NCBI GenBank assembly: GCA_036676475.1
Contig: JAKFCU010000100.1
Location: forward strand, 1-63,984
Direction: 5' to 3'
From: LC029 sp036676475
GTDB taxonomy: Bacteria; Bacillota; Bacilli; Aneurinibacillales; RAOX-1
DNA: 63,984 nt
The notes beneath the pieces were generated by a model, which did no database searches, was not told where the DNA came from, and was given only the letters and a program-made list of their open reading frames with translations. Position 1 is the first letter of the stretch. Every line of letters begins with the position of its first letter. This document shows positions 24,946 through 33,319 of this stretch, piece after piece. Made by a program: the position numbers and the translations under genes.

Positions 24946-26151
24946 TTAAATCTTCACAGCCTCATTTTCCAGCACCCAAGTTTTTTTCCAAGACATTTGG
25001 GCGATAAGCAAGATAGCTAGGGCGAGAAGGCCAATCGCAGAAAAGCAGAAGAATCCAGTAGCATAGGTCCCCGTGATTTGTTTCATTGTTCCTAATACGG
25101 TAGGAACGAAGAATCCTCCAACCCCTCCAGCTGCTCCGACAATCCCTGTAATCATCCCGATTTCCTTTTGAAAGCGTTGAGGGACGAGCTGGAAAACGGC
25201 TCCATTCCCCATGCCGAGGCAAGCCATACCGACAAATAAGAGAACCATAACAATATAAAAGGAAGGAAGCTGACTTACACCAAACATGGACAATGTAACG
25301 GCTATGAAAAGGAAGGTGAGGACACGGACGCCGCCAACACGATCCGCAAGGAATCCCCCTACGGGACGGAAAAAGCTTCCGGCTGCTACACAAAGGGTAA
25401 CAAAGTCACCGGCACTTACTTTGGACAATTGATATTGATCCACAAAGAAGATACTCAAGAAACTGGATAATCCAACAAAGCCACCAAAGGTTACACTATA
25501 TAGAAGGCAAAAATACCAAGTGTCTTTCAGTTTAAATACGTTCAAATACTCTACCATTGGTTTAGGTTCAGGTTGAGTAGGAGCATCTTTTGCTAATGAG
25601 ATATAGGCCATGAATACAATAACTAATGGGATGAGGGCAAACCCCATAACATTATGCCATCCGTAAACTTCCGCAATTCGCGGTCCAAACAGCGTTGCAA
25701 ATAACGTTCCACTATTACCAGCGCCGGCGATACCCATGGCCAAACCTTGAAGGTGCGGAGGATACCAACGGCTTGCCATGGCAAGAGCGGCAGGAAAACT
25801 AGCGCCAGCTACACCTAATAAGATACCGATAAAATAAAGTTCTGTCAGATTTTTTCCGAAGAACCATCCCCATAGCAGCGGAACCATTGTAACTAACATC
25901 CCGCCTATCGCCGTTTTTCTTGGACCGATTCGATCGGTTAAGACTCCAAGGATGAGGCGGAAAATCGATCCTCCTAAAATAGGTATTGCTACAATCAACC
26001 CTTTTTCAGCGGGCGAAAGACCAAAATCCTTCGTGATATAAACCCCGAGTGCTCCAAGCAACACCCAAATCATAAAACTGACATCAAAATAAAGAAACGA
26101 AGAAAATAATGATGGGGTGTGGCCACTTTTTTTTAGATCAGAAAACTTCAT
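24946..26151 (-). CDS. NarK/NasA-type nitrate/nitrite MFS transporter
   Basis: 401 residues, 12 membrane helices. The nitrate-signature glycine-rich segments are both present: AGAGNSGTLFATLFGPRIA near residue 140 and GAAGGVGGFFVP near residue 345, with substrate-binding Arg in DRIGPRK and FFRPVGG. It imports nitrate for the divergent assimilation genes. Its promoter carries a TnrA/GlnR box (26222-26238) at the same spacing as those of nasB and nirA, which supports an assimilatory role. Confidence 0.92.
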   Translation of the reverse strand: MKFSDLKKSGHTPSLFSSFLYFDVSFMIWVLLGALGVYITKDFGLSPAEKGLIVAIPILGGSIFRLILGVLTDRIGPRKTAIGGMLVTMVPLLWGWFFGKNLTELYFIGILLGVAGASFPAALAMASRWYPPHLQGLAMGIAGAGNSGTLFATLFGPRIAEVYGWHNVMGFALIPLVIVFMAYISLAKDAPTQPEPKPMVEYLNVFKLKDTWYFCLLYSVTFGGFVGLSSFLSIFFVDQYQLSKVSAGDFVTLCVAAGSFFRPVGGFLADRVGGVRVLTFLFIAVTLSMFGVSQLPSFYIVMVLLFVGMACLGMGNGAVFQLVPQRFQKEIGMITGIVGAAGGVGGFFVPTVLGTMKQITGTYATGFFCFSAIGLLALAILLIAQMSWKKTWVLENEAVKI

Positions 26152-26186
26152 AAGTCTCTCTCCTTTTTTTGTATTGGTATGAATTA

Positions 26187-26238
26187 TTTATACACTACAA
26201 ATAGAAAGAGGGTTGGAAGTTGGTAAGATAAACTAACG
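26187..26238 (-). promoter_or_regulatory. narK-type promoter with TnrA/GlnR box
   Basis: Minus strand CGTTAGTTTATCTTACC (26238-26222) fits the 17-bp TGTNAN7TNACA-type box with about three mismatches. A -10-like TATAAA begins at 26192, 46 bp from the box start. Confidence 0.65.
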
Positions 26239-26269
26239 CATTATTTATATAAACGTTTGTATAAATTAC

Positions 26270-26287
26270 ACATCCGGTACCGGATGT
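26270..26287. promoter_or_regulatory. Perfect 18-bp palindrome between narK-type and nasB genes
   Basis: ACATCCGGTACCGGATGT reads the same on both strands. It lies centrally in the divergent nitrate promoter region, GC-rich in an AT-rich spacer, and fits a dimeric regulator site unlike TnrA/GlnR. Confidence 0.55.
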
Positions 26288-26403
26288 ATCAAAACATATG
26301 AAGTTAGTTAGAAGGAAAGAAATCCCTTATACGTGGATAACAGGAATAGGTTTGTTTAATTAACAACAAAGAAATGGTAAATACGTTGCGTAAACAAAAA
26401 ATA

Positions 26404-26455
26404 CGTTAGATAATTTAACATGAAAACATCTATTAACCTCAAAATTTTATATAAT
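26404..26455 (+). promoter_or_regulatory. nasB promoter with TnrA/GlnR box
   Basis: CGTTAGATAATTTAACA (26404-26420) matches the 17-bp consensus except at two positions. TATAAT at 26450-26455 starts 46 bp after the box start, putting the box near -50, where TnrA activates nitrogen genes in Bacillus. Confidence 0.85.
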
Positions 26456-26503
26456 CACTAAAAAATAAAGATATCTCCAGAAAGTTGTGAAGGAGCGAAT
26501 GAG

Positions 26504-28612
26504 ATGGGAAAGAGAAAGTTAGTTTTGGTAGGGAATGGTATGGCTGGAGTTCGTTGTCTCGAAGAAATTCTGAAAATCGACCCGGAGAGGTTTGAAATCA
26601 CGATTATTGGCCGGGAACCTCATCCGAACTATAACCGTATTCTATTATCCAAAGTTCTGCAAGGCGACACATCCATCGCCGATATAACGTTAAACGATGG
26701 GGACTGGTATGAGAGGCATCATATTCAGTTAATCACCGGGGAGACAGCGGTAAAGCTAGATGTGGAACGGAAGATCGTATATACGAATGCTAAACGTAAA
26801 GTGGAATACGATGATCTAATTATCGCAACAGGCTCCCTTCCGTTTATGCTGCCTCTTCCGGGTGCGGATAAACCCGGGGTGACGGCATTCCGCGATATTC
26901 AGGATTGCCAAAGCATGATCAGGGCCTCTAAGACCTATAAGAAAGCGATTGTCATTGGCGGTGGACTTTTAGGGCTGGAAGCAGCACGAGGATTGCTGAA
27001 TTTAGGAATGGAAGTCCATGTCGTCCATATTTTTGATTACATTATGGAACGCCAGCTTGATCCTATCGCATCCAAAATGCTTCAACGTGAATTGGAAAAA
27101 CAAGGAATGCATTTTCTGCTGAAAAAGCATACCGAAAAGATCCTTGGCAAAAAGCGGGTAGAAGGATTGCGATTCACTGATGGGACGGAAATAGCTGCTG
27201 ATTTGGTGGTCATGGCTGTTGGGATTCGCCCTAATGTCGACTTGGCAAGAGGCAGCGGATTGGAGGTCAGTCGCGGCATAGTCGTCAATGACTACTTGCA
27301 AACCACGATTCCAAGCATCTATGCCGTCGGGGAATGTGCTGAACATCGCGGCATGGTTTATGGTCTGGTCGCTCCTATTTATGAACAGGGCAAAATTCTG
27401 GCTCAAAAGATTTGTGGTATAGAAGGAAATCCATATGAAGGGTCTATTCTTTCCACGCAATTGAAGGTATCGGGTGTCGATGTATTTTCTGCTGGTGAAT
27501 TCATGGAGCGGGAAGATACGCGGTCTCTTGTTATGATGGATGAGACGCAGGGAATCTACAAAAAGGTGCTCATGCGCGATCAAAAGGTGATTGGTTCCGT
27601 TTTATTTGGCGATATAAGCCTAGGCGGTTCCTTGCTTGGAATCATTAACCGAAAAGCGAATGTTTCCGAGCTGAAACGCATCCCCATTTTCCCTTCACAG
27701 GGAGATGCAGGAGAGAGCTTGGCGGCATCCATGTCAAACCATGAGGTCGTATGCGCATGCAATCATGTAACCAAGGGGTCCATTGTCCAAGCGGTGGGCA
27801 AAGAAGGTCTTACCTCCGTGGAACAGGTGAAGCAATGCACGAAAGCATCGAGTTCCTGCGGCGGATGCCAACCTATCGTTAGCGCCATCTTGGAATACGT
27901 CCTTGAGAATGGAGAAGTCCAAAGTATAGAAGAGAAAAAAGAAACCATTTGCGGATGTACCTCATTTAGCCATGAAGACATCAGTCGAGAGATCAAAGAA
28001 AATTCATTCACCTCCGCCCAGTCCATCATGGCGGCATTAGACTGGAAGGATAAAGATGGATGTACCCTATGCCGCCAGGCATTGAATTATTATATCAGTG
28101 TCTTTCATCCTGAGGCACAAGCTATGGAAGAACCAACCCCGGACAATTGTGAAGACTCCTCCTGTTCACTCGGGCAGCCGGATGGGGAAGATCTGGGAAA
28201 AGCTCTGCATCATAACTTTTCCAAATTGAGAACTCCTTATCGCATTGAAATGAAGGTCTCTTCCTGTCCCTGTCACGGTGCGGAATCAATGATTCAAGAT
28301 TTTGGGGCTGTAGGGGTGCCGGGAGGATGGGATGTGTATGTGGGAGGCCATGGCGGTGCACATATTCGGATAGGTCAGCTGTTGTGCACTGTCCCGGCAA
28401 AAGAGGATGTCCTCGATACAGCTGGAGCCTTCCTGCAGTATTACAGGGAGACGGCTTATTATGCAGAGCGGACATCGGAATGGGTCGAGAGGATCGGATT
28501 GGAGTCTATTCGTGAGATCCTATTTACTCCAGAAATCCGAATGGGGTTGCTGAAACGTGCGAACTCCCTCCATTCCACGGCCACAGACACAAAAGTGAGA
28601 GTTGCTATATAA
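26504..28612 (+). CDS. nasB: Assimilatory nitrate reductase electron-transfer subunit, NasB-like
   Basis: 702 residues. FAD/NAD(P)H pyridine nucleotide-disulfide reductase domain (GNGMAG near 10; NAD fold IGGGLLGLEAARGL near 155), then two BFD-type [2Fe-2S] domains (CACN...CGGC near 415-465; CGC...CTLC near 480-530), then a NirB-like C-terminal half-domain (SSCPCHGAESM; GGWDVYVGGHGGAHIR; ERTSEWVER). The complete Cx5C...Cx3C siroheme motif is missing, so it is an electron-transfer partner, not a nitrite reductase. Passes NAD(P)H electrons to the NasC-like protein downstream. Confidence 0.88.
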   Translation: MGKRKLVLVGNGMAGVRCLEEILKIDPERFEITIIGREPHPNYNRILLSKVLQGDTSIADITLNDGDWYERHHIQLITGETAVKLDVERKIVYTNAKRKVEYDDLIIATGSLPFMLPLPGADKPGVTAFRDIQDCQSMIRASKTYKKAIVIGGGLLGLEAARGLLNLGMEVHVVHIFDYIMERQLDPIASKMLQRELEKQGMHFLLKKHTEKILGKKRVEGLRFTDGTEIAADLVVMAVGIRPNVDLARGSGLEVSRGIVVNDYLQTTIPSIYAVGECAEHRGMVYGLVAPIYEQGKILAQKICGIEGNPYEGSILSTQLKVSGVDVFSAGEFMEREDTRSLVMMDETQGIYKKVLMRDQKVIGSVLFGDISLGGSLLGIINRKANVSELKRIPIFPSQGDAGESLAASMSNHEVVCACNHVTKGSIVQAVGKEGLTSVEQVKQCTKASSSCGGCQPIVSAILEYVLENGEVQSIEEKKETICGCTSFSHEDISREIKENSFTSAQSIMAALDWKDKDGCTLCRQALNYYISVFHPEAQAMEEPTPDNCEDSSCSLGQPDGEDLGKALHHNFSKLRTPYRIEMKVSSCPCHGAESMIQDFGAVGVPGGWDVYVGGHGGAHIRIGQLLCTVPAKEDVLDTAGAFLQYYRETAYYAERTSEWVERIGLESIREILFTPEIRMGLLKRANSLHSTATDTKVRVAI

Positions 28613-28617
28613 ATCAA

Positions 28618-28648
28618 CCAAAAGCAAGCCTTCGTGCTTGCTTTTGCC
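28618..28648 (+). terminator. Hairpin between nasB and nasC
   Basis: AAAAGCAAGC and GCTTGCTTTT pair around a CTTCGT loop just past the nasB stop and 25 nt before nasC. It may trim nasC expression or cap the nasB message. Confidence 0.6.
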
Positions 28649-28672
28649 AAAATAAGAGTTAGAGGTGAGAGC

Positions 28673-30793
28673 ATGACGGATTTACTGAAGCATAATGTTT
28701 CCCCATCCCCATCCCTTGAAACGATGGATAGTCAGTGTCCTTTTTGCAGTGTACAGTGCAAAATTCAGGTGACAGAACATGAGGCGGATGGACGAAAGGT
28801 GTTTGAAGCGGTGGGGACGCCCAATCCGACTTCTGAAGGCCGACTGTGTATCAAAGGGATGAGTGCCTATCAGCATGCGGTTCACCCGGACCGTGTGAAG
28901 TATCCGATGAAAAAGGTGAATGGGCAATTTATTCGTATTGACTGGAAGGAAGCATTGGAGATCATCGGAAAGAATATCAAGCAAATTCAACACGAACATG
29001 GCCAGAATGCCATGGGCGTCTACGGCGGAGGATCTCTGACCAATGAATCAGCCTACTTGCTGGGGAAATTTGCTCGGGTGGCTCTCCAAACAAAATATAT
29101 CGATTATAACGGACGATTTTGCATGTCTGCTGCGGCAACGGCCGCCAATCAAAGCTTGGGCATCGATCGGGGCTTGACCACAGCGTTGTCAGATATCCCG
29201 ATGGCTCAATGCATTATCTTGGCTGGCACTAATGTTGCCGATTGCCAACCGACCCTTTTGCCTTATTTTGCCCAAGCGAAGGAAAATGGGGCGTTCATTA
29301 TTGTTATTGATCCAAGGGAAACGGCAACCTCTAGAATGGCAGACCTCCATTTGAAAATTAAACCAGGCTCCGATAACGCTCTAATTAATGGAATGTTAAA
29401 AGTGATCTTGAACGAGGGCTATATGGATCAAGAGTTTTTGGACAAACGGACAAAGGGGTTTGATGCATTAAAAAAACATGTGGAAGCTCTTGATTTAGAA
29501 GATATCCCAACCTTGACAGGGGTCCCGGTTCAGCAAATCTGTCAAGCAGCAAGGGCTTTCGGGGATGCCGAGAGAGGGATGGTATTTACGGCAAGAGGAG
29601 TGGAACAGCAAACGGACGGCTACTTGGCTGTGCGCAATTTCCTTAATCTCGTGCTGGCTACCGGAAAAATCGGCAAACCAGGATGCGGTTATGGGGCGAT
29701 TACCGGACAAGGGAATGGCCAGGGGGGACGCGAACATGGCCAGAAATCGGACCAGCTTCCGGGTTATCGTTCCATTGAAGATCCTGAGCATCGTCAATAC
29801 ATCGCTAAGGTTTGGGGAATCAAGGAAGAAGATCTGCCAAGAAAAGGCGTTTCTGCCTATGAAATGATGGAAAAAATTCACCTTGAGGAGATTAAAGGAC
29901 TCATGGTCATGAGTTCCAATCCGGTCGTTTCCAACCCGCATGCTCATTTTGTGGAAGAAGGATTGAAAAAACTGAAATTCCTGGTTGTCGCTGATCTCTT
30001 TATTTCGGAAACGGCTAGAATGGCAGACCTTATTTTGCCTGCTTCTGCTTTTCTGGAAAATGAAGGGACATTAACCAACTTAGAAGGTCGAGTGATGCTC
30101 CGGCCAGCCAGTCGGCCCTGCCCGGCAGAAGTGAAGCATGATTGGCAAATTCTCTGTGAGATCGCTCATGCACTTGGCAAGGGAGACTTCTTTTCTTATT
30201 CCTCTGCCCAAGATATCTTTAACGAACTCCGTGTTGCCAGTCGCGGGGGGATCGCGGATTATTACGGAATCACCTACGATCGCATCAAGCAGGAAGAAGG
30301 TGTGTTTTGGCCTTGTCCTGCCCCTGACCATCCCGGAGAGGTCCGGCTTTTTGAGAAGAAGTTTGCCCATGCCGATGGAAAAGCGGTGATGATGCCTGTA
30401 GAGAGTAGTTATCCGAAGGAATCACTAAGTCAGGAGTTTCCTTTGTATCTCACGACGGGCAGGGTGATGACCCACTATTTGACTGGCGTTCAAACCAGAA
30501 AAAGTCATACCTTGGCAGCGCGGAATGTCGAATCGTATCTCGAAATCCATCCGAAGACAGCTGAAAAATACCGGATTGTAGATGCCTCGCTCGTGATCGT
30601 TCAGTCCAAAAGAGGAAAAATCATCGTGCGAAGCAAACTAACCGAAGATATACGCGAGGATACCGTATTCGTTCCTATGCACTGGGCTGGTTTGCAAAAT
30701 GTCAATAACGTGACCAGCCCTGACCTTGATCCTACGTGTAAGATGCCAGGATTTAAAGTATGCGCAGTAAAGGTACGTTCGCTTGTTCCTTAA
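28673..30793 (+). CDS. nasC: Assimilatory nitrate reductase catalytic subunit, NasC-like
   Basis: 706 residues from ATG 28673 (GAGGTGAG upstream). The N-terminal [4Fe-4S] motif is CPFCSVQC near 22-29 with the fourth Cys in GRLCIKG near 58. The molybdopterin-binding core follows (GGGSLTNESAYLLGKFARV, GRFCMSAAATAANQSLG, LAGTNVADCQPTLLPYF) and the C-terminal dinucleotide-binding domain has LTTGRVMTHYLTGVQTR. Cytoplasmic; reduces nitrate to nitrite with electrons from NasB. No twin-arginine signal, in line with assimilatory enzymes. Confidence 0.92.
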   Translation: MTDLLKHNVSPSPSLETMDSQCPFCSVQCKIQVTEHEADGRKVFEAVGTPNPTSEGRLCIKGMSAYQHAVHPDRVKYPMKKVNGQFIRIDWKEALEIIGKNIKQIQHEHGQNAMGVYGGGSLTNESAYLLGKFARVALQTKYIDYNGRFCMSAAATAANQSLGIDRGLTTALSDIPMAQCIILAGTNVADCQPTLLPYFAQAKENGAFIIVIDPRETATSRMADLHLKIKPGSDNALINGMLKVILNEGYMDQEFLDKRTKGFDALKKHVEALDLEDIPTLTGVPVQQICQAARAFGDAERGMVFTARGVEQQTDGYLAVRNFLNLVLATGKIGKPGCGYGAITGQGNGQGGREHGQKSDQLPGYRSIEDPEHRQYIAKVWGIKEEDLPRKGVSAYEMMEKIHLEEIKGLMVMSSNPVVSNPHAHFVEEGLKKLKFLVVADLFISETARMADLILPASAFLENEGTLTNLEGRVMLRPASRPCPAEVKHDWQILCEIAHALGKGDFFSYSSAQDIFNELRVASRGGIADYYGITYDRIKQEEGVFWPCPAPDHPGEVRLFEKKFAHADGKAVMMPVESSYPKESLSQEFPLYLTTGRVMTHYLTGVQTRKSHTLAARNVESYLEIHPKTAEKYRIVDASLVIVQSKRGKIIVRSKLTEDIREDTVFVPMHWAGLQNVNNVTSPDLDPTCKMPGFKVCAVKVRSLVP

Positions 30794-30814
30794 GTAAACG
30801 AAAGTTGGTAAGCG

Positions 30815-30866
30815 GAAAAAGGGGATGCTCCATCTCCAATGACATGGAGGTGCATCCCCTTTTTTT
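30815..30866. terminator. Terminator after nasC, shared by both strands
   Basis: AAAAAGGGGATGC and GCATCCCCTTTTTTT form the base of the stem, with CTCCAT/ATGGAG-type pairing inside. Ends nasBC and, on the minus strand, the small membrane protein gene. Confidence 0.85.
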
Positions 30867-31038
30867 ATTTTACGATATAGAGGTAAGGTTTTTTCGGAGC
30901 ATGAATGATACAGTAAATATCAATGGCTAAAAAGAGGATGGAAAGTGCGATAAAAAACTCGCTGATTATAGCAGGTACTAGTAGAGCACCTAGTAAATAG
31001 GCACAGACCATTGACAGGAACGAAAACAATGAAAACAT
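30865..31038 (-). CDS. Small membrane protein (57 residues)
   Basis: Start ATG 31038 with AAGGAG 9 nt upstream. Two hydrophobic helices (SLFSFLSMVCAYLLGALLV; FFIALSILFLAIDIYCIIHA) and a short basic tail. Family unknown; it sits in the nitrate cluster on the opposite strand. Confidence 0.6.
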   Translation of the reverse strand: MFSLFSFLSMVCAYLLGALLVPAIISEFFIALSILFLAIDIYCIIHAPKKPYLYIVK

Positions 31039-31314
31039 AAAGAACAACTCCTTATTATATTGTTTAATAATCCCTATACTATGCATTTATATATATATTA
31101 TACTTTTTTGTATAAAAAATACAGATATATATTGTTAGTGTGTTAACAGGTAGTTAGGATTGTGAACGGGAATCCTCCCCAATTCATTGGGGAGATGAAA
31201 GTGAACTTTTGCTCGGCATCCCTTAACGGGATGTAACGGGCAAAATAGGAAACAAAAGGTAGGAAAGAGAGCATCTGTTCGGTATACTCTATGTATGGAA
31301 AGGAGGGAGTGCAA

Positions 31315-32910
31315 TTGGCAGATCAGACGAAATCAGTCCATCTATACAGCAAACCTACACATTATAAAAAAGAGTTGGTTTGGAATACACAGAAAGCCTA
31401 TTCTGATTTAATCAATCACTTCATTCAGATCATGACCTTTGATTCTTCTTATTATCTCGATTTATTCAATAACCAAAAACAAAGTCCGCTTGTTCGATCC
31501 TTAGAAAAGAGAGAACGAAAACATCATTCACTAGGGTCAGCCTTTGGACAAAACGCGATCGATCATGCAGTAAAAGAATTACATAATCATTTTAATCGGA
31601 TCAAAAATAAATTGTTTGGTTTCTGTACTCATCAACAAAGGGGGATTCTTCCTTATGTTTCCTCTATTGCTTTGTTGAATGCCTCTTTGTTGGATCTGGA
31701 TGAACTTCTTATTCTTCAGGGTTTACTACAAAAAGAAAAAGGAACGACCGAAAAATCAAAGGAAAAAGAGGAGTTTTATCATCAGTTAATCCAAGAGATT
31801 TCCGCCTTATCCGTCGAGCAGCGGGAAGAAAAGCGGTCGGAAGTTCGGACGATGTTTTACGAGAAATTAGAACATTGGAAACTTCCTTTGGTCAAACTCG
31901 TACCACTTCAACTGGATTCTCGTCTGTACACCATTGAAAAAGCGAGGCATATAAAGGCGGATTTTGTGATCTCTGTAAAATTATTAGGATGTAAAAAACG
32001 AGTAGAAATTCCCCTTTCCACTTCTTCCAGTTCCTTGCGTAGATTAGCACAATATCCTAATGGTTCTCCTATCCTTTGCTTAAAAGGAAATCAGGTCCGA
32101 GTCAGTGTGCCTTTTGAAAAGAAGGTTAACCTTCAGAAAACAAAAGGAGTGCTTGGGGTAGATGCGGGGATTACGGATTTATTGTTTACTTCGAATGGAA
32201 AAACCTACGGTTCTTTTTCTGGAATGCGTGCTTTTTATGAAGAAGTATTGGAACCGAAGTTAAAACAACGTTCCAAAATTAGAGCGAAGATGAAGCAATA
32301 TCAGAAGAGATTAAAGAAGACCTCCTGTTCTTCCCAGAAGGAATGGCTAAGAGGGAAAATTTCACGATGGGCTGCGATGTTGAATGGAGAGAAGAATCTT
32401 CAAACATGCCAAAGAAAATATGCTCATCGTGTAGAAGCAGAACTAGGAAGAGCCATTAAACCATTCGTTCAAGATGTGAATAAAATAAAGATGTTGGTCG
32501 CCATGGAAAGCTTAGATCTTTCCGAATTTGATCGTGGAAAACAGAATAACAAAAGAGACAGTTCATGGGTTCGTGGACAACTGCTGAAAAAGACCAAGGA
32601 GCAGTTAAAATGGGCAGGTATCCCCTTTGTGGAAGTGGATCCTGCGTACACTTCACAAGCCTGCCCGATTTGTGACTATATCGATCGAGCCAATCGGCAA
32701 GGGAAACTTTTTGTTTGTACCGTGTGCAAGCACCAAGCGGATGCCGATCACAATGCTTCGATCAATATCGCAAACCGAGCCTTGGATGAAAAAATCACCC
32801 AAGTTTCCATTCAATTTGCGTATAGCACTAAGAAACGGCATGAAGCCATTAAAGAGATCTATTCCGAACGTCACCGTAGCTATCTAGAGAGTTGTCTATT
32901 GACAGCTTAA
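31315..32910 (+). CDS. tnpB: Large divergent TnpB
   Basis: 531 residues from TTG 31315 (GGAGG 8 nt upstream; ATG 31291 has no ribosome site). The RuvC-I Asp is in LGVDAGITDLLFTSNG near residue 283, RuvC-II Glu in VAMESLDLSEF near 397, zinc finger CPIC...CTVC near 450-470, RuvC-III Asp in ADADHNASINIANR, so it looks active. It is about 165 residues longer than typical TnpB, with an expanded N-terminal half holding a helical region (residues about 120-210), a size trend towards Cas12-like proteins. The two TnpBs in the window are clearly different lineages. Confidence 0.85.
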   Translation: MADQTKSVHLYSKPTHYKKELVWNTQKAYSDLINHFIQIMTFDSSYYLDLFNNQKQSPLVRSLEKRERKHHSLGSAFGQNAIDHAVKELHNHFNRIKNKLFGFCTHQQRGILPYVSSIALLNASLLDLDELLILQGLLQKEKGTTEKSKEKEEFYHQLIQEISALSVEQREEKRSEVRTMFYEKLEHWKLPLVKLVPLQLDSRLYTIEKARHIKADFVISVKLLGCKKRVEIPLSTSSSSLRRLAQYPNGSPILCLKGNQVRVSVPFEKKVNLQKTKGVLGVDAGITDLLFTSNGKTYGSFSGMRAFYEEVLEPKLKQRSKIRAKMKQYQKRLKKTSCSSQKEWLRGKISRWAAMLNGEKNLQTCQRKYAHRVEAELGRAIKPFVQDVNKIKMLVAMESLDLSEFDRGKQNNKRDSSWVRGQLLKKTKEQLKWAGIPFVEVDPAYTSQACPICDYIDRANRQGKLFVCTVCKHQADADHNASINIANRALDEKITQVSIQFAYSTKKRHEAIKEIYSERHRSYLESCLLTA

Positions 32911-33121
32911 AGGGTAGCTAAATGAACCTCTAGGCTTGTCCATGAGAGCCGAAAATCTTCGAGTTCAGACACTCATGTGTGGACTGACCGAAAACGCTGA
33001 GTACACAGGTTACTCCCCTTTGATCATCGGTTGTTCTCGTAAGACTCTCTCTTATGAAAGAGAAAACGGAATGATTGAAAAATCAAAGAAGCTCTCCACT
33101 TCAGTGGAGAGAGGTTCACAA
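32911..33121 (+). ncRNA. Probable omega RNA of the large TnpB element
   Basis: About 210 non-coding nt from the tnpB stop to the right-end hairpin, with several local pairings (CACTCATGTGTG; CTCTCTTATGAAAGAG) and a final TTCA-loop hairpin. Length and position fit TnpB guide RNA scaffolds. The natural guide would be the nirA upstream flank starting near 33122. Confidence 0.55.
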
Positions 33122-33213
33122 AATGTTTTGAGTAATGCTATTAGCGCAGAAGGAGCTGTTTTTCAAGCCCGCATGGTTTGATGGCAGCTTCTTATATTTG
33201 TAATCAAATTCTA

Positions 33214-33265
33214 TGTTAGATAACATAACATATATGCGGCATACCCTCTTAAAACTCGTTACAAT
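33214..33265 (+). promoter_or_regulatory. nirA promoter with TnrA/GlnR box
   Basis: TGTTAGATAACATAACA (33214-33230) matches the TnrA/GlnR consensus at all but one position. -10 TACAAT (33260-33265) starts 46 bp after the box start. It lies right of the IS element, so nirA keeps its own nitrogen control despite the insertion. Confidence 0.88.
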
Positions 33266-33319
33266 GATATTAAATAAAACGAGGGCACGATCCCATAGAA
33301 AGGTTCAGAGGTGATATGG

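Larger units (their letters stand above)
31170..33121 (+). mobile_element. TnpB-only IS605/IS1341-type element inside the nitrate cluster
   Basis: Left end: hairpin CTCCCC/GGGGAG (31175-31195) followed by GAGATGAA, as in the element at 380. Right end: hairpin CTCTCCAC-TTCA-GTGGAGAG followed by GGTTCA (about 33092-33117), again as in the element at 380. Only a tnpB gene lies between, so mobility would need a TnpA in trans. It sits between nasC and nirA without destroying either. Confidence 0.8.

Noticed and set aside
26255..26290. Fnr/ArfM-type anaerobic box in the nitrate promoter region
   Set aside because: TGTATAAATTACA is a poor match to TGTGA-N6-TCACA, and the TnrA/GlnR boxes explain control better.
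27002..27583. 193-codon antisense ORF inside nasB
   Set aside because: Lies wholly opposite a well-conserved gene, without ribosome site or motif.
29495..29947. 150-codon antisense ORF inside nasC
   Set aside because: Shadow of the codon pattern of a conserved gene; no start signal.
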